Origin: Fallopia convolvulus
Lineage: Eukaryota; Streptophyta; Magnoliopsida; Caryophyllales; Polygonaceae
NCBI GenBank assembly: GCA_964016875.1
Contig: OZ024729.1
Span: 29,098,494-29,162,493, forward strand
Direction of reading: 5' to 3'
Length of the DNA stretch: 64,000 nucleotides
A model generated the notes under the pieces. That model saw nothing but the letters and a program-made list of their open reading frames with translations. It searched no databases and was not told the origin of the DNA. Shown here piece by piece: positions 10,395 through 21,208 of the stretch. Position numbers and translations under genes: made by a program. Numbering within the stretch: the stretch's first letter is position 1; the number at the start of each line of letters is the position of its first letter.

Positions 10395-10857
10395 TATCGA
10401 AGAAGAAGAAGTTCACCACGATTATTTAATAATTTCTTTAACAATAGCAAACTTCCTCGTTAAGAGAATATTAGTTGATAATGGAAGTTCCACTAACTTG
10501 CTTATGTTGGATGCTTTGTACAACTTAGGCCTCGGTTTGGACGACAACATTAAGAAGTCTACGACTTTAGTAGGCTTTAGTGGCAAATCTCGTAACACCT
10601 TAGGAGAAATATCATTACCAACCATCGCAGGAGGGGTAAACTACCAGGTAAAATTTCAAGTACTTGATTGCCCGTCACCTTTCAATTTTATCTTAGGTAG
10701 GCCATGGATCCACGGGATGAAAGCCATTCCCTTGAATTATCATCAATGTGTAAAATTCCCATCGCCATGGGGAATACAAGAGATCAAGGGGGAACAGAAG
10801 TTGGCAAGGGAATGCTACTCCGTGACTATGAGAGCAACGACTTCAAAGAACTTGTAG
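10372..10857 (+). CDS. Aspartic protease of the Tat element (damaged pol start)
   Basis: This segment encodes the retroviral-type protease that matures Gag and Pol. The active site reads VDNGSSTNLL at about 10468-10500, and the flap/C-terminal hallmark FNFILGRPWIHGM is at 10684-10722. It starts in the +1 frame relative to gag and is in the same frame as RT. A TAG at 10855-10857, and further stops before 11077, cut it off from RT, although recognisable linker text (VEFLRSYSDCF-W) survives between them. It is non-functional as a polyprotein but the domain itself is whole. Confidence 0.8.
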   Translation: MMPITFDDIEEEEVHHDYLIISLTIANFLVKRILVDNGSSTNLLMLDALYNLGLGLDDNIKKSTTLVGFSGKSRNTLGEISLPTIAGGVNYQVKFQVLDCPSPFNFILGRPWIHGMKAIPLNYHQCVKFPSPWGIQEIKGEQKLARECYSVTMRATTSKNL

Positions 10858-11076
10858 ATCGAAACGAAAAAGAAGTCGTCAGATTAGCAATTACTACGTG
10901 AAGCCAGAAACACCGGAACTCGAAGAAGTAGCCCTTGATCCACTCGATCCGTCAAGAAAAATCAGAATAGGGGTGAATCTGGAGCCCACTTTATGAAAGC
11001 ACTTGGTGGAATTCTTGCGGTCCTACAGTGATTGCTTCACTTGGTCAAACGAATATATGGTGGGAATTGACCCAAC

Positions 11077-12078
11077 GTGATTACACACGCCCTCAATGTC
11101 AATCAGAAGATTCCACCAGTTAAGCAGAAAAGGCGTAAATTCGCGCCCGAACGAAATCAGGTAATCAACGACGAGGTAAAATCCTTACTTGAGTCTGGTA
11201 AAATTAGAGAGGTAAAGTACCCTGACTGGCTTGCAAACATAGTTGTTGTAAAAAAGAAAAACGGTAAATGGCGCGTTTGCGTGGATTTTACTGATTTAAA
11301 TAAAGCGTGTCCTAAAGATTCATTCCCGTTGCCTCATATCGACACAATGGTGGATGCAACGGCAGGACATGAGCTTTTAACTTTCATGGACGCGTTTAGT
11401 GGATACCATCAGATAATGATGCATCCCGACGACCAAGAAAAAACTGCATTTGTAACTAATCAAGGAACTTACTGTTATAAAGTTATGCCTTTCGGATTAA
11501 AAAACGCAGGTACTACTTATCAGAGATTGGTTAATAAGATGTTTCAGGAAAAACTGGGGGATACAATTGAGGTATATATTGACGACATGTTAGTCAAGTC
11601 CTTGAAGGCGGAAGATCACATCATGCACATGGAAGACGCATTCCAGATTTTGCGAAGCTACAAAATGAAGTTGAACCCAACCGAATGCTCCTTTGGAGTT
11701 ACATCAGGGAAGTTCCCCAGATACATAGTAACGCAGAGTGGAATTGAAGCAAGTCCGGATCAGATCAAGGCGATAATGGATCTACAGTCACCAAGATGTG
11801 TCAAAGATGTTCAGAAGTTGACAAGACGAGTAGCATCACTCAACCGATTCATATCCCGTTCTTCGGATAAGAACAAACTGTTCTACGACATCTTGAAGAA
11901 AAACAAGTCGTTCGAATGGACGGAAGCACATGAGGAAGCCTTCAAGGAATTGAAGAACTATTTATCTCACCCGCAGATACTTTATAAACCCAAGCCAGGC
12001 GAGGCATTGTATGTATACTTGGCCGTAACAGAAGCAATTGTAAGCGCCGTCTTGATTCGAGAAGAAGACGGGAACTAG
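11077..12078 (+). pseudogene. Reverse transcriptase and start of RNase H
   Basis: RNA-directed DNA polymerase that would copy the element RNA. Motifs in order: WRVCVDFTDLNKACPKDSFPLP, FMDAFSGYHQI (first catalytic Asp), MPFGLKNAGTTYQR (usually A-A/P-TYQR), and EVYIDDMLVKS with the YIDD catalytic pair at 11575-11586. The thumb and connection (KIMDLQSPRCVKDVQKL) and the beginning of RNase H (FKELKNYLSHPQIL) follow. TAG at 12076-12078 replaces what is normally a glutamine codon in the RNase H domain (EDGN-stop-LPIYYVSK), so this is a nonsense mutation in one continuous pol frame. Confidence 0.9.
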
Positions 12079-13068
12079 TTACCCATCTATTATGTGAGTA
12101 AAACTTTACTTGATACAGAAACCAAGTACTCACCCGTTGAGAAACTCGTACTATCTTTGGTAATGGCTTCTATCAAGTTACGTCCCTATTTTGAAAGTCA
12201 TACTATTACTGTGAGGACTAACTTTCCAATGAAGAGTATCATGTCAAAACCAGAGCTATCAGGTCGACTGATGAGGTGGTTGATTCACCTCAATGGATAT
12301 GACATCATTTATGAGCCAAGAACAGCGATGAAATCTCAAGCCTTGGCGGATTTTGTGGCTGACTTCACTCCTACCATGACAGAAGAAGAAAGCCAAGAAA
12401 TGTTACAGGTAACCGGATCACTTGGTGGTGGCAAGTGGATAATGCATACCGATGGAGCGTCAAATCAAGTAGGTGTAGGATTGGGGGTAGTCCCAAAGTC
12501 GCCACAGTGGGATAGGATAGCCCAGGCTGTTCGATGTACATTCAAAGCCACTAACAATGAAGCAGAATACGAGGCACTCATAGCAGGGTTACTTATTGCC
12601 AAAGACTTGAATGTGCAAGAAATTGAGGTAATATGTGATTCATTACTTATTGTAAATCAAGCCACAAATTCATATGTTGTCAGGGATTCAAAGATGAAGG
12701 CATACTTGGAAAAGGTCCAAGAAATTATCAAAAACTTCAAGCACTTTGAGATAAAGCAAGTACCTCGAGATGCTAACAAACAGGCAGACGCCTTAGCAAA
12801 TCTCGGATCCGCAATCGACCCAAGAGAATACGACAAGATACCTTTCGTATATCTAGATGCACCTTCCATAACAAAAGAAGCAAACATGCTTGAGGTACGG
12901 GATTCTAATGAAAATACCTCATGGGTAACCCCTTACCTAAGATGGTTACAAGATGGGACTCTACCGGATGACAAAGAGGAAGCCCGACGACTTAAGGTAA
13001 AAGCTTCTACTTTCGCTATTAAAGATAACGTCTTGTTCAAGTGGATGTCATCAGGAATATGCGCATGA
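12079..13068 (+). pseudogene. RNase H end, second RNase H (Tat-type) and integrase start
   Basis: The pol frame continues after the nonsense codon: the first RNase H ends with PIYYVSKTLLDTETKYSPVEKL and HLNGYDIIYEPR. A complete second RNase H-like domain follows: IMHTDGASNQVGVGLGVV (first Asp), NNEAEYEALIAGL (Glu), VICDSLLIVNQ (Asp) and RDANKQADALANL (last Asp). Two RNase H domains in tandem identify the Tat lineage. The segment then enters the region before the integrase zinc finger (DDKEEARRLKVKASTF) and stops at TGA 13066-13068. The second domain keeps its acidic residues although the frame is broken on both sides. Confidence 0.88.
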
Positions 13069-14160
13069 TGCGTAAGGGAGGAAGAAGTACAAAAGGTGTT
13101 GCAGGATATACACGATGGAGAATGCGGCAATCATACAGGGGGTCGTAACTTGGCGAAGAAGGCAAGCAGGATGAGCTATTATTGACCCACCATGAACAAA
13201 GACGCAGTGGAGTTTGCTCGATAGTGTGACGTGTGCCAACGTCATGGACCTATACCACATCAACCTCCAGAGTTATTACATCTTATAACTTCCCCTTGGC
13301 CATTCATGAAATGGGGAATGGATATTGTAGGAAAACTCCCTCCAGCTTCAAGACAGTGTGTTTACATCTTAGCCATGACCGATTACTTCTCTAAATGGAT
13401 TGAAGTCGAAGCCTTCAAAGAAGTAAAAGATACTCAGGTCATTTCCTTTATAAAAAGAAATATCATGAGTAGATTCGGAGTGCCATCCACCATAGTATGT
13501 GACAACGGGTACCAATTCATCAGCGACAAAACAAGATCATTTTGCCAGCAATACAACATTCAGTTGGTGATGTCGACGCCGCATTACCCTCAAGCCAATG
13601 GGCAATGGTCAAGCAGAGGCAAGTAACAAGGTAATCATCAACAATCTGAAGAAACGCCTTAAAGAGGCCAGGGGAAGATGGGCCGACGAGTCACCACTTA
13701 TCCTTTGGTCAGATTGGACGACTCCCAAGAGTGTTACAAGGCATACGCCTTTTTCTCTAGTATATGGATGTGAAGCCGTGTTACCAGTTGAAATAACTTT
13801 GCCCACAGTTCGATATGGCCTCACTACTGAAGAGTCAAATCTATCTAACATGATCCATCATTTAGACACTGTTGATGAGTTACGTGATGAAGCATCGATT
13901 CGTATGGCGGCATATAGACAGGGTGTAGCTCGAAGTTATAACAAACGCGTTAGGGCAAAAGCGTTTCAAGTAGGCAATTGGATATTAAGAAAGGTCATTC
14001 AAAACATGCAAGAACTAAATGTTGGCAAGCTGGGAGCCAACTGGGAAGGACCCTACTAGATCGTAAAAGTTGTTGGACAAGGAGCCTACGAGTTAGTGTC
14101 CCATGATGGAAAGATAGTCCCAAGAAGTTGGAACGCGACAAACTTAAAATTGTATCATTT
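13069..14160 (+). pseudogene. Integrase of the Tat element
   Basis: The HHCC zinc-binding region is recognisable but carries stops (about 13183 and 13222). The core domain is clean from 13231: MTDYFSKWIEVE with the first catalytic Asp, IVCDNGYQFISD with the second, then PHYPQANGQ. Around 13605 a short duplication-like indel (GGGCAATGGTCAAGC) shifts the frame into 13598-14059, where QAEASNK supplies the catalytic Glu. C-terminal part: TPFSLVYGCEAVLPVE and LGANWEGPY; there a TAG at 14057-14059 is followed in frame by a short tail ending at about 14163. The chemistry residues are all present, but the protein cannot be made in one piece. Confidence 0.88.
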
Positions 14161-14163
14161 TTA

Positions 14164-14810
14164 ACAAGCGAGTCGCAATAAGGTATTTATCTGTTACTTC
14201 ATTCTGTTAACTTTATTTTTGCCTTCTCCTACACACATGGAACAACGACAATATTACAAAAACTAACAAGGGACGCCTTGTGACGTTACAGGCCAAAACA
14301 AAGGCCCTCGCCTTACAATCAGGCAACGATGTGCACACAACGACTAGTCACAAGATGCAAGAGACGAGAATACATCAAGATAACTCTAGAGCAAGAGGAG
14401 TTTTACATAAACCAGGATATTTGTGTAACCAATTCAGATTTTATTAAATAAAACATAGGTATCTACGTTCTATTACATACATCACTCTCTCTTAGCATCC
14501 TATACAAAAGCGCTATTACTGCATAACTTGATCAAAAAACGACAAACGATCGTCTTCTCAAATGCGTCAAACCTTGTCCTACGAATGCAAACCTGTATCA
14601 CCTGTAAAAGAGACAAAGCAAACCAAAGAACAGACAAATACCATAATAGCATCCACCATAAAACCCCTAAAATAGCAAAAGCAGGGGTAAGAAATTTGTC
14701 CACACAAATGGCCCTAGTACTGAGCAGCCATACAAACAAGTTAATGTCTTAAACCCCGACACACCGTGGATACCAAAATACTTAATGTTCGAAAAAAGAA
14801 ACAAAAAAGA
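14164..14810. other. Non-coding spacer between pol and the antisense gene
   Basis: About 650 bp with no convincing coding potential on either strand. It lies tail-to-tail between the plus-strand pol genes and the minus-strand antisense gene and so contains both 3' regions. The AT-rich stretch at 14440-14480 could hold termination signals for either transcript; no clear motif decides. Confidence 0.5.
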
Positions 14811-16593
14811 TCATTCCTTGGAGACATCTTCAGCAACCTTCTGGTTTTCCACTAACTCCACTTGAGCCACTTCTTTGGCAACTTGGGTAATATCGTCAAC
14901 GATTGAGGATTTCTTGGACGCAATTACCTCATCAGAGAACAGGTTCTCGAATTGCTCTCTCTCCTTTACAGCATCCCATGAAGAATGTTTCCCTGCAGCA
15001 AACTCTTCTATAGTCTCCACACGAGCCCTAAGTGACCAATAGTCGGCCGTATCTTTGATTTCTTGGGCAAGAGTTGCTCTCTTGCTTGATGCAGCGTTGA
15101 ATTTCTCCTCCCACTCTTTGGACATCTCATAAGCCTTTTCGAGAGCATCTTGTAGATCTCTGACTTTCTTCTCCAGAGCTTTTTTCTCTTGTCCTAGGAT
15201 GACGGTCATGTCCTTCTCAAGCTGCGTATTAATCTTTCTCTGAGCTAGTTGATCGGGGTAATCCTTGAAGGCGTCGAACGAGGATAGCGTAAGTTGAAGA
15301 CCCTAAGAAACAATAGCATGTTATATCGTGGAAGGAACACTAGAAGTACATATTGGCGAATTATTTACCAACGCACCTGCCACTCGGCCGCTAACATCTC
15401 ACCAAAGAATTCCTGCATGGTGGAACGGTTTCCTGAACCACGAGGACATTTCACGTAAAGAGGCATCAAGGACTTCAGGCATTTCTCTACCTCCATGTCC
15501 AGAGACATCATGGTGCCAGGAAGGTTGTTCATACAAGAGCTTGCACTCTTCTTTGATGAGGAGATCTTGGTAGCAATGTCTACAACTTTCGGAGGAAGGG
15601 CTACCACCAAGGAAGTATCCGCAGTAGAAACCGTTTCAGCTTTCCTCTTCTTCCTAGCCTCAACTCTTTCCAGAGTGGAAAACGCGGCAGTAGATCGGGT
15701 AGTTTTGGAGCCTAAGCAGTACGTATGAACGCGTAACCATAAGGAGTAAAGGAAATCATTATCCACTAGGAAAGCAAGAAATATGAACTTACTTGACATT
15801 TCAGAATCCTCGGGGATAGCAAGATACGTCTTCAGGAGCTTTGAGTAAGATCTTTCCTCCACAGAAAGAGCTTCGATTTGAGAGACAATTTGAGCTGACA
15901 CCTTTCGGGGTACTAAAGAAGCCAAGTCTGCTGCGTTCGGAAACAAGAAGAGTCAAAGTTAATGTCATCAGGAAAAGGTAAGAAAAACAAATAGAAAATA
16001 CTACCTGTTGCACGCCAGCGAGATTTCAGAAAGGAGGTGTCTACACCTAAAGAAGAGAGCTTCACGAAGAAGAATTTATCAGCCCAACCCCGGTCGGATT
16101 TCGACATATCATAGATTAAATCAGATTTACCTAGGAGAGTTTTCAGAGTGAATCGACCAGGACCACTCTTGGAGAGACGATAGCTACAAAGAAAGTCAAC
16201 AACTTTAAACGGGATGTCGTGGGAAGAACAAAGAAAGTCGACAGATAACAAAAGTCTCCAGACTAGAGGAAGAACTTGCCCAGGAGAAACGTTTAGGGTG
16301 GTAAGAAAATCGATCACGAGAGGGGAAAAAGGGAAACGGTGACCAATCCGAAAAGGGTACTCGTACACACATACCTAGTCGTCATGGTGAGAATCAGCCC
16401 AGACACCGGGAGGAGGGAGAAGAACTTCCGTCGAGACTGGAAAACCGACAGAGAAAGCAAAGGAATGCGGATCCTCAAAAGTACTATTTCTTTGATGAAG
16501 GGGAGTGAGAATTCTAGAAGAAACAAGGCGAGGAGGACTAGAGGGTTCGCAGCAACTAGAAAAGTGTTCATCGGAAGAGCTAGAATTCGCCAT
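14811..16593 (-). CDS. Spliced antisense gene of the Tat element (Transposase_28-like, coiled coil)
   Basis: A minus-strand gene reconstructed as four exons: 16593-16005, 15930-15793, 15711-15377 and 15302-14811. All junctions have GT and AG borders, and the phases agree throughout, giving 518 codons including the stop. Exon 1 is Ser/Pro-rich, then shows VYEYPFRIGHRFPFSPLVIDF and WRLLLSVDFLC, which I recognise as the domain called putative gypsy-type transposon protein (Pfam Transposase_28). Exons 3-4 have KKRKAE, a nuclear-targeting-like basic stretch, and a long coiled coil (EKKALEKKVRDLQDALEKA). Antisense ORFs after integrase are known in Tat elements; their function is unknown. One TAG at 16375-16377 interrupts exon 1, so this copy is probably inactive. 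The splice model is inferred from sequence only. Confidence 0.65.
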
Positions 16594-16790
16594 GGAAGAG
16601 AAGGAAGAAGAAACATAAAATAGAAAGACAAAGGAAAGGGGAAGCGTACCTGTGGGATGAAGATCGCGAGTGATTCGCAATGATGCCTCTGAAGAGTCTT
16701 AAATACGGAAGTGATGGGACGTGGTATGAATGCGCTACAACTTCCAAGAACGAGCTCAAAAACCCTAAAAAAATTGGAGGGAAATTTTCT

Positions 16791-16808
16791 CGGGTTTTTG
16801 GGGGGTAT
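16791..16808 (+). other. Polypurine/G-rich tract before the 3' LTR of the Tat element
   Basis: CTCGGGTTTTTGGGGGGTAT lies directly against the 3' LTR, the expected position of the plus-strand primer. It is G-rich rather than purely purine. Confidence 0.5.
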
Positions 16809-17337
16809 TGTTGGGCCTCCTAGAAATTGGCCCAAAGGCGAAGGGCCCGTTAAGTGTGATTAAGTAGAGCCTATCATTCAAGATGTGCAAGATGCGCTAT
16901 AATGAACAGCATGAGAAGTGCGGATATGGCTAACGACTAAGGGCATTAAGATCGGTGGCGAGATCTCCGGGATCTCTCGTAATTACGGCAACGGTCAAAA
17001 GAGATAGAAGTGTATAAAAACCGAAGAAGAGAAAAGGAAGAGGATCGACTATTGCATTCGAAAAAGCTTTATACTCAGTTCAGTATCCTTGCTCAAAAGG
17101 ATAATCAGTCCATTCTCTTTGTTCGAAAGCTCTGCTTTGTTCTTGTAATTTTGAAAGGATCATTGCACCTCGTCGATCACAAATCCATCCTTTAATCTGT
17201 CTTTCATCTACATTTTACATCTTTCCTTTGATTTCTGTATCTTGTTTATTATCTATAACGTGTTACGACTATTTTCCTTGTTAGGATTCCCTCATTATAG
17301 CAGGTAACACGTCCGTGTGGTAAATCTGCCCAAAACA
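16809..17337 (+). repeat. 3' LTR of the Tat element
   Basis: 529 bp, TGTTGGGCC...CCAAAACA, followed by the TSD GTTAT at 17338-17342. It is very similar to the 5' LTR with scattered substitutions, mostly transitions as expected after methylation. Confidence 0.95.
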
Positions 17338-17342
17338 GTTAT

Positions 17343-17402
17343 TCGCCAATCCTCTCAAGAACTCTATCGCCTCGGACCGACATTACACTTTAAGCAGTTT
17401 CA
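17343..17402 (-). pseudogene. N-terminal continuation of the interrupted PMD exon
   Basis: Read on the minus strand, this short piece encodes RSEAIEFLRGLAN in the frame that continues the PMD exon at 8022 when the Tat element plus one TSD copy are ignored. A TAA just upstream (about 17387) ends the open frame, so either the exon begins here or the gene was already damaged. The match in frame supports that a PMD exon was the insertion target. Beyond about 17400 no PMD sequence is recognisable. Confidence 0.65.
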
Positions 17403-19200
17403 TACACAGTTCATATTGCAAAAAAATAAGTTTTGAACATTATAAATAATATCTAAATTTTAAAATTATATGTCGTTCTTACTTGTTGGTGATCCCAAAT
17501 GTGATGTTCCCTATGTGTGTAAAAGTGGGTGAGTAAGGACATGTCGGTAGGGACGCCACCATATCCTCCATTCAGATAGACCGGGGGCATGAATCCCAAG
17601 TCCATATAAGCCGGGACCTGATCATCATGGGTCGCGATATCGGGCTCCTACGGAGCCGAGTAGTGCATGGGAGGGGCCTGCGTCGGCATTTGTGAGCCCT
17701 TCGTATTTGTGTATAACGTGAGCGGCATGTACGGCTCTTGAGGTTGCATACCATACGACTCTTGGGGTGGCATACCATAGCTTGTACTATCATAAGTGTA
17801 CAACTCTTAGGGTGGATGTTGCGGGGGAGTTGGTAACCCCCTTATTGGGCATAACCGGTTGATGGAACAACATCAACATAGCTCGCACTACCATAAGCTG
17901 GGTAGGGTCCGCATAGAGGTCCGGAAAAAACCCAGCACTTATATTGAGCAATCTTTTGATTGTTGAAATATCCCCTATATCTACATGCATTTTTAACGAC
18001 ATTTCTCTAAAATCTTATATCATGCATGGACCTAATATTAACTCATAATTAATCAATAAAACTAATAAATAATACATAAATATGTTAACCATGCAAATTA
18101 AAAAAATTCATAATTAATTTCTACAACTACTTAATCACTAATAATGAAACATACCTTAATGTATAAATTAAACATAAATTATTTATTTATTTTTATAACA
18201 TAAATTAAGATATAAATTACTAACATGCATGAACATAATTTAAACTCATAATTAATCGATAAGATTATTAATTAATCCATAAATATACTCCTTATTAACC
18301 ATTTAAATTAAGAAAATTCATAATTAATTTCTACAACTACTTGATCACTAACAAGTAAACATTCATTAATGTAACTTACACATAAATTAATTATTTATTT
18401 TTATAACATGAATTAACATATAAATTACTATCATTTAAACTACTTAATCGATAAAACTAATAATTAATATCATTTAAACTACTTAATTGATAAAACTAAT
18501 AATTAACATACAAACTACTTAATCGGTAAAACTAATAATTAATCCATAAATTACACATAAATTTAATATTTTGCGTACCAAAACCCTCGACGGGACGTAC
18601 GGGGTGTGCGGGGAGTTGACGGGTTTGCTCGTCGTCGTTTCCAGACCCGTGACTTGAACCTCCTCTTGAACGCTCGATCAGCCAACGTTCTCCCTCAAGA
18701 CCGCCTCGCTCTTATTTAAATTAATTGTTGGTCGGGATCGGGATGCATTCCGCCTTCTTTGCGAGGTAGAAGATGAAGACGGGGTCTTTAATTTTGACCG
18801 AAAGATATCCTAATCAAAAAAATTACGTTAATTTAAAGATAAATAAATTTTTTGGTCGAATTTAAAGATAAATAACTTAATATAATTCAATTTAAATTAT
18901 ACAACAATACATACCAGTAATGTGATGCACTTCATCTTCTTCAAGGCCACTTGAAATGGAGGTTTGGATGGTGGAGGAAGAGAGTAAGAGTGAAGATGGA
19001 AATGGCTCTCGAATGAAGATGAAAATGGCTCTCAAATGAAGATGGAAATGTGCGCTCGGAGATATCTGCCCCTCTTTACTCGCGCATGCATGTCTTTACA
19101 CGTGGTCGATCAAAGTTGATTCTGCTACTGCTACAGGTGCAGATTCTCGCATGAAATCTGCACCTTTGACCTGATTCAAAAAATATAGAGAGCGGTAGTT
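17403..19200 (-). other. Decayed flank of the PMD/MULE region
   Basis: No intact gene. On the minus strand, shifted frames at 17520-17990 give a Tyr/Pro/Gly/Met-rich text (for example YGMPPQESYGMQPQEPYMP), and at 18570-18720 a charged text with RGGSSHGSGNDDEQTRQLP. These may be upstream exons of the PMD-type protein or disordered tails of a MULE protein; I cannot tell. Between them, 18010-18560 is extremely AT-rich and has several partial repeats of TAAACTACTTAATCGATAAAACTAATAATTAA-like text, as expected for an old intron or spacer. The window up to 19200 shows no terminal inverted repeat that I could match to the left side. Confidence 0.4.
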
Positions 19201-19788
19201 CCTATTTCTACTGGTACAAGCAGTGGGTTCCACCGCTTCCCTTTCTATAACACCCTTTAATTTTGAATTGGGCGCACTTCATTCGTCTAAATATTTTGTA
19301 TGAATATTAAAAAATAAAATTAAAAACTAGAAGGTACTAAAAAGAATGTTCGTTTTAACTTAAAATCACCCTCTTCAAGAGTAAGGATTAGAAATTTAAT
19401 TAAGAAAATCAAAATAAATTACACATAGTTTACGGCTTGCGTCTTTCGTAATTATCACACACAATTAACAAACACCCCTTGGATCAAAAAAAAAAAAAAA
19501 AACAAACACCCTTGGTCAAGGTCACACACAATCCGTAAAGAAATTTGTTTTTCACGAAAAGTGGGCAGTGGACCCTTATCCTCCACAAAAAAAAAAAGAA
19601 ATAAAAATAAGTAAAAATACAAAGAAGGGTGGGACCCACATAGTCAGCGGCTCATCTTTGACCAAACATCCTCGTCAATCCCACTCATCAACCCCCCACC
19701 CATCCGATGGTCCCCACAAGTAAACCACAGTTAACTCCGTGGTTACCCACACACTCTGACTCTGCCTCTGTCCGCGTGTAGTTCAGAT

Positions 19789-19802
19789 GCCACACGTGTG
19801 GC
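19789..19802. promoter_or_regulatory. 14-bp palindromic G-box/ABRE-like element upstream of the U-box gene
   Basis: GCCACACGTGTGGC is a perfect 14-bp palindrome with an ACGTG core, about 130 bp before the start codon of the U-box gene. ACGT-core G-boxes bind bZIP and bHLH factors and are frequent in stress-responsive plant promoters. A TTGACC (W-box-like) motif lies at about 19655. I see no TATA box at the expected place. Function is inferred. Confidence 0.45.
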
Positions 19803-19933
19803 CCTCTGCAAAAGCCTTAACTCCGGTCAGAATAAAGACCCCCACACAGGCACACACCCCCTTCAAATTCACAACAGAATTTCCGCAACAAACAAAAACA
19901 AAATCCGAAGCCAGTTTAGTTTTTCGATTTTGA

Positions 19934-21208
19934 ATGAGAGGGCGGAGATCCATGCCGGGGCCGCCGGAGCCAATCGACGCCGGGGCCGTCCAGATCCCCT
20001 ACTACTTCCGCTGCCCAATCTCCCTCGAGCTCATGTCAGACCCCGTCACCGTCTCCACCGGTCAAACCTACGACCGCGCCAGCATCGAGTCATGGATCTC
20101 CACGGGCAACACCACGTGTCCAGTCACGCGCTCTCCCCTCTCCGATTTCTCCTTAATCCCTAATCACACGCTCCGCCGCCTCATCCAGGAATGGTGCGTT
20201 GCCAACCACTCCTTCGGCGTCCAGCGAATCCCCACTCCGAAGCAGCCCGCCGACCCTTCCCTCCTCCGATCTCTCCTCTCCCAACTCTCCTCCCTCCCGA
20301 CCCCCTCACGCGCTTCCGTCCTCACGCGCCTCTCCCGCCTCGCGCGTGACTCCGACAAAAACCGCGCCCTCCTCTCCTCCCTCCCCAACACCCGCGACGT
20401 CCTCCTATCGATCCTCTTCTCCCCCGAGCCCGACTCGGCCGAGTTGAGGAACGAGTCCCTTGCGCTCCTCGCTCTGTTTCCATTGGGGGAGTTTGAGTGC
20501 AATTCCATCGCGTCCGATCCGGATCGGGTCGCGCTCTTGGCGGGGCTATTGTTCGAGCCGAATCGGACCGATGTCCGGGTCAATTCGGCGGCGGTGATTG
20601 AATCGGTTGTTGCGGGGACCAGATCGGCGGAGTTACGGTCGCGAGTCAGCGGCGCCGACGGGGTGTTTGAAGGAGTCGTCGGGGTGATGCACGAGGGCGG
20701 CGTGTGCGCGAGGGCGGTGAAGGTTGGAGTGAAGGCTCTGTTCGCTCTCTGCTTGGCGAAACAGCACCGGCAGCGGGCGGTGGCGGCGGGGGCGGTGGAG
20801 GTGCTGGTGGATCTGATGGCGGCGTCATCGGATCTGGAGAAGGGGGACGCCGAGAGGGCGCTGGCGACGGTGGAGCTGCTGTGTCGGGTTCCGGCGGGGT
20901 GCGCGGCGTTCTCGTCTCATTCGCTCACGGCGCCGTTGCTTGTGAGAACGATACTGAAGGTGTCGGAGAGGGCGACGGAGTACGCGGCGGGGGCGCTGCT
21001 GGCGGTGTGCTCGGCGTCGGAGAGGGTGCAGAGGGAGGCGGTGGCGGCCGGGCTCATGACGCAGCTGCTGCTGCTCGTGCAGAGCGATTGCACCGAACGC
21101 GCCAAGAGGAAAGCGCAGATGCTGCTCAAGATGTTGAGAGACTCGTGGCCGGAGGATACTATCGGAAATTCCGACGATTTCAATTGCAGCGACGTCGTTC
21201 CATATTGA
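19934..21208 (+). CDS. PUB25/26-like: U-box E3 ubiquitin ligase, PUB25/PUB26 type
   Basis: An intronless, GC-rich gene for a 424-residue U-box protein. The U-box (about residues 22-95) reads IPYYFRCPISLELMSDPVTV, GQTYDRASIESWI, CPVTRSPLSDFSLIPNHTLR and LIQEWC, all hallmark positions. The linker IPTPKQPADPSLLRSLLSQ is nearly the same as I remember for Arabidopsis PUB25 and PUB26, and about 300 residues of ARM-like helical repeats follow, rich in Ala/Leu/Val. The length matches that family (about 420). The protein would recruit an E2 and ubiquitinate substrates in the cytosol or nucleus; PUB25/26 are known for immune kinase BIK1 and cold-signalling regulator turnover. A second in-frame ATG at 19952 (MPGPPEP) resembles the family start better and may be the real one. 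No damage is seen. Confidence 0.93.
   Translation: MRGRRSMPGPPEPIDAGAVQIPYYFRCPISLELMSDPVTVSTGQTYDRASIESWISTGNTTCPVTRSPLSDFSLIPNHTLRRLIQEWCVANHSFGVQRIPTPKQPADPSLLRSLLSQLSSLPTPSRASVLTRLSRLARDSDKNRALLSSLPNTRDVLLSILFSPEPDSAELRNESLALLALFPLGEFECNSIASDPDRVALLAGLLFEPNRTDVRVNSAAVIESVVAGTRSAELRSRVSGADGVFEGVVGVMHEGGVCARAVKVGVKALFALCLAKQHRQRAVAAGAVEVLVDLMAASSDLEKGDAERALATVELLCRVPAGCAAFSSHSLTAPLLVRTILKVSERATEYAAGALLAVCSASERVQREAVAAGLMTQLLLLVQSDCTERAKRKAQMLLKMLRDSWPEDTIGNSDDFNCSDVVPY

Larger units (their letters stand above)
8028..17337 (+). mobile_element. Complete Tat-lineage Ty3/gypsy LTR retrotransposon
   Basis: A 9310-bp element with LTRs at 8028-8555 and 16809-17337, a primer-binding site at 8557, a polypurine tract before the 3' LTR, and perfect 5-bp TSDs. 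The order gag, protease, reverse transcriptase, RNase H, second RNase H, integrase, then an antisense gene is the hallmark of the Tat lineage (Ogre/Retand relatives). The two LTRs differ by scattered substitutions, so it is not brand new, and pol has several stops and a frameshift, so it is no longer autonomous. It landed inside a PMD exon of an older MULE-related region. Confidence 0.95.
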
